Below, in pieces: positions 41,845-41,948 of a stretch of DNA of 41,948 bases (the stretch's first letter is position 1; each line of letters starts with the position of its first letter). The position numbers and the translations under genes were made by a program. The notes under the pieces were generated by a model, which was not told the origin of the DNA, searched no databases, and worked only from the letters and a program-made list of their open reading frames with translations. This DNA is from Salsuginibacillus kocurii DSM 18087 (GTDB lineage: Bacteria > Bacillota > Bacilli > Bacillales > Marinococcaceae): assembly GCF_000377705.1 (NCBI RefSeq), contig NZ_KB898637.1, positions 1 through 41,948 on the forward strand, given 5' to 3'.

Positions 41845-41948
41845 GGATAAGCCCTCGACCGATTAGTATCTGTCAGCTGCACGTGTCGCCACGCGTCCAC
41901 CTCAGACCTATCAACCTCATCATCTTTGAGGGGTCTTACTTACTTGGC
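41845..41948 (-). rRNA. rrl: 23S ribosomal RNA, 3' end (partial)
   Basis: The minus strand holds the conserved 3' region with GAGGTGGACGCGTGGCGAC and ACTAATCGGTCGAGGGCTTA, ending near 41845. The rest lies beyond the right edge. The spacer to 5S is about 75 bases and has no tRNA. Confidence 0.9.

Overview
The window looks like the chromosome of a low-to-mid GC, spore-forming Bacillota of the Bacillaceae, probably a haloalkaliphile. Supporting signs are strong AGGAGG-type ribosome sites, GTG/TTG starts, YjcZ and YqfQ-type spore proteins, sigma-K-like promoters, TnrA/GlnR boxes, a 5S/23S rRNA end of Bacillus type, and very acidic exported lipoproteins. The species is inferred, not read.

Left edge (1-1270): the end of an IS3-family element, which abuts a 21-bp-period tandem array, then a decayed MntA/HepT toxin-antitoxin pair. 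1268-6303: a complete urease operon on the minus strand (ureABCEFGD). 6640-11362: a divergent urea ABC importer operon (urtABCDE). The 336-bp divergent region carries two perfect and one near-perfect TnrA/GlnR boxes, so urea uptake and hydrolysis look like one nitrogen-starvation regulon.

11363-20218: a second 21-bp-period array, a zinc-type substrate-binding lipoprotein, lactate permease, a cytoplasmic gamma-glutamyltransferase, an SDR oxidoreductase, an EmrE/DMT exporter divergent from an XRE-cupin regulator, a SpoIIAA-like protein, a third short 21-bp-period array and relics of hxlB and a KDPG aldolase gene. 20219-25047: a DUF4870-like membrane protein, a tight NUDIX / PLD-helicase-DUF3427 pair (possible defence or nucleic-acid repair module) and a cysteine-rich gene interrupted by an in-frame TGA at codon 13.

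25048-34489: a metabolic block on the minus strand (zinc alcohol dehydrogenase, BCCT transporter, two amidohydrolases, a nicotinamidase-like hydrolase) plus an RsbR-like STAS protein, an IS4-type transposase relic and a YjfB-like small protein. 34490-37590: a structured leader, an SRPBCC protein and a spore-protein cluster (two YjcZ-type peptides, a YqfQ-like protein, a charged protein and an LSM-like Gly/Arg-rich protein), three of them behind AC-N16-CATANNNTA promoters expected for sigma-K.

37850-41948: a ParA plus ribbon-helix-helix pair of plasmid type, a large imperfect hairpin repeat, a deoR-HAD-HAD operon with a phased TAAG operator-like repeat, then 5S rRNA and the 3' end of 23S rRNA at the right edge, all of the last block on the minus strand. 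The most unusual signal is the set of three intergenic arrays sharing an exact 21-bp period and a GTnnCGT-type core.
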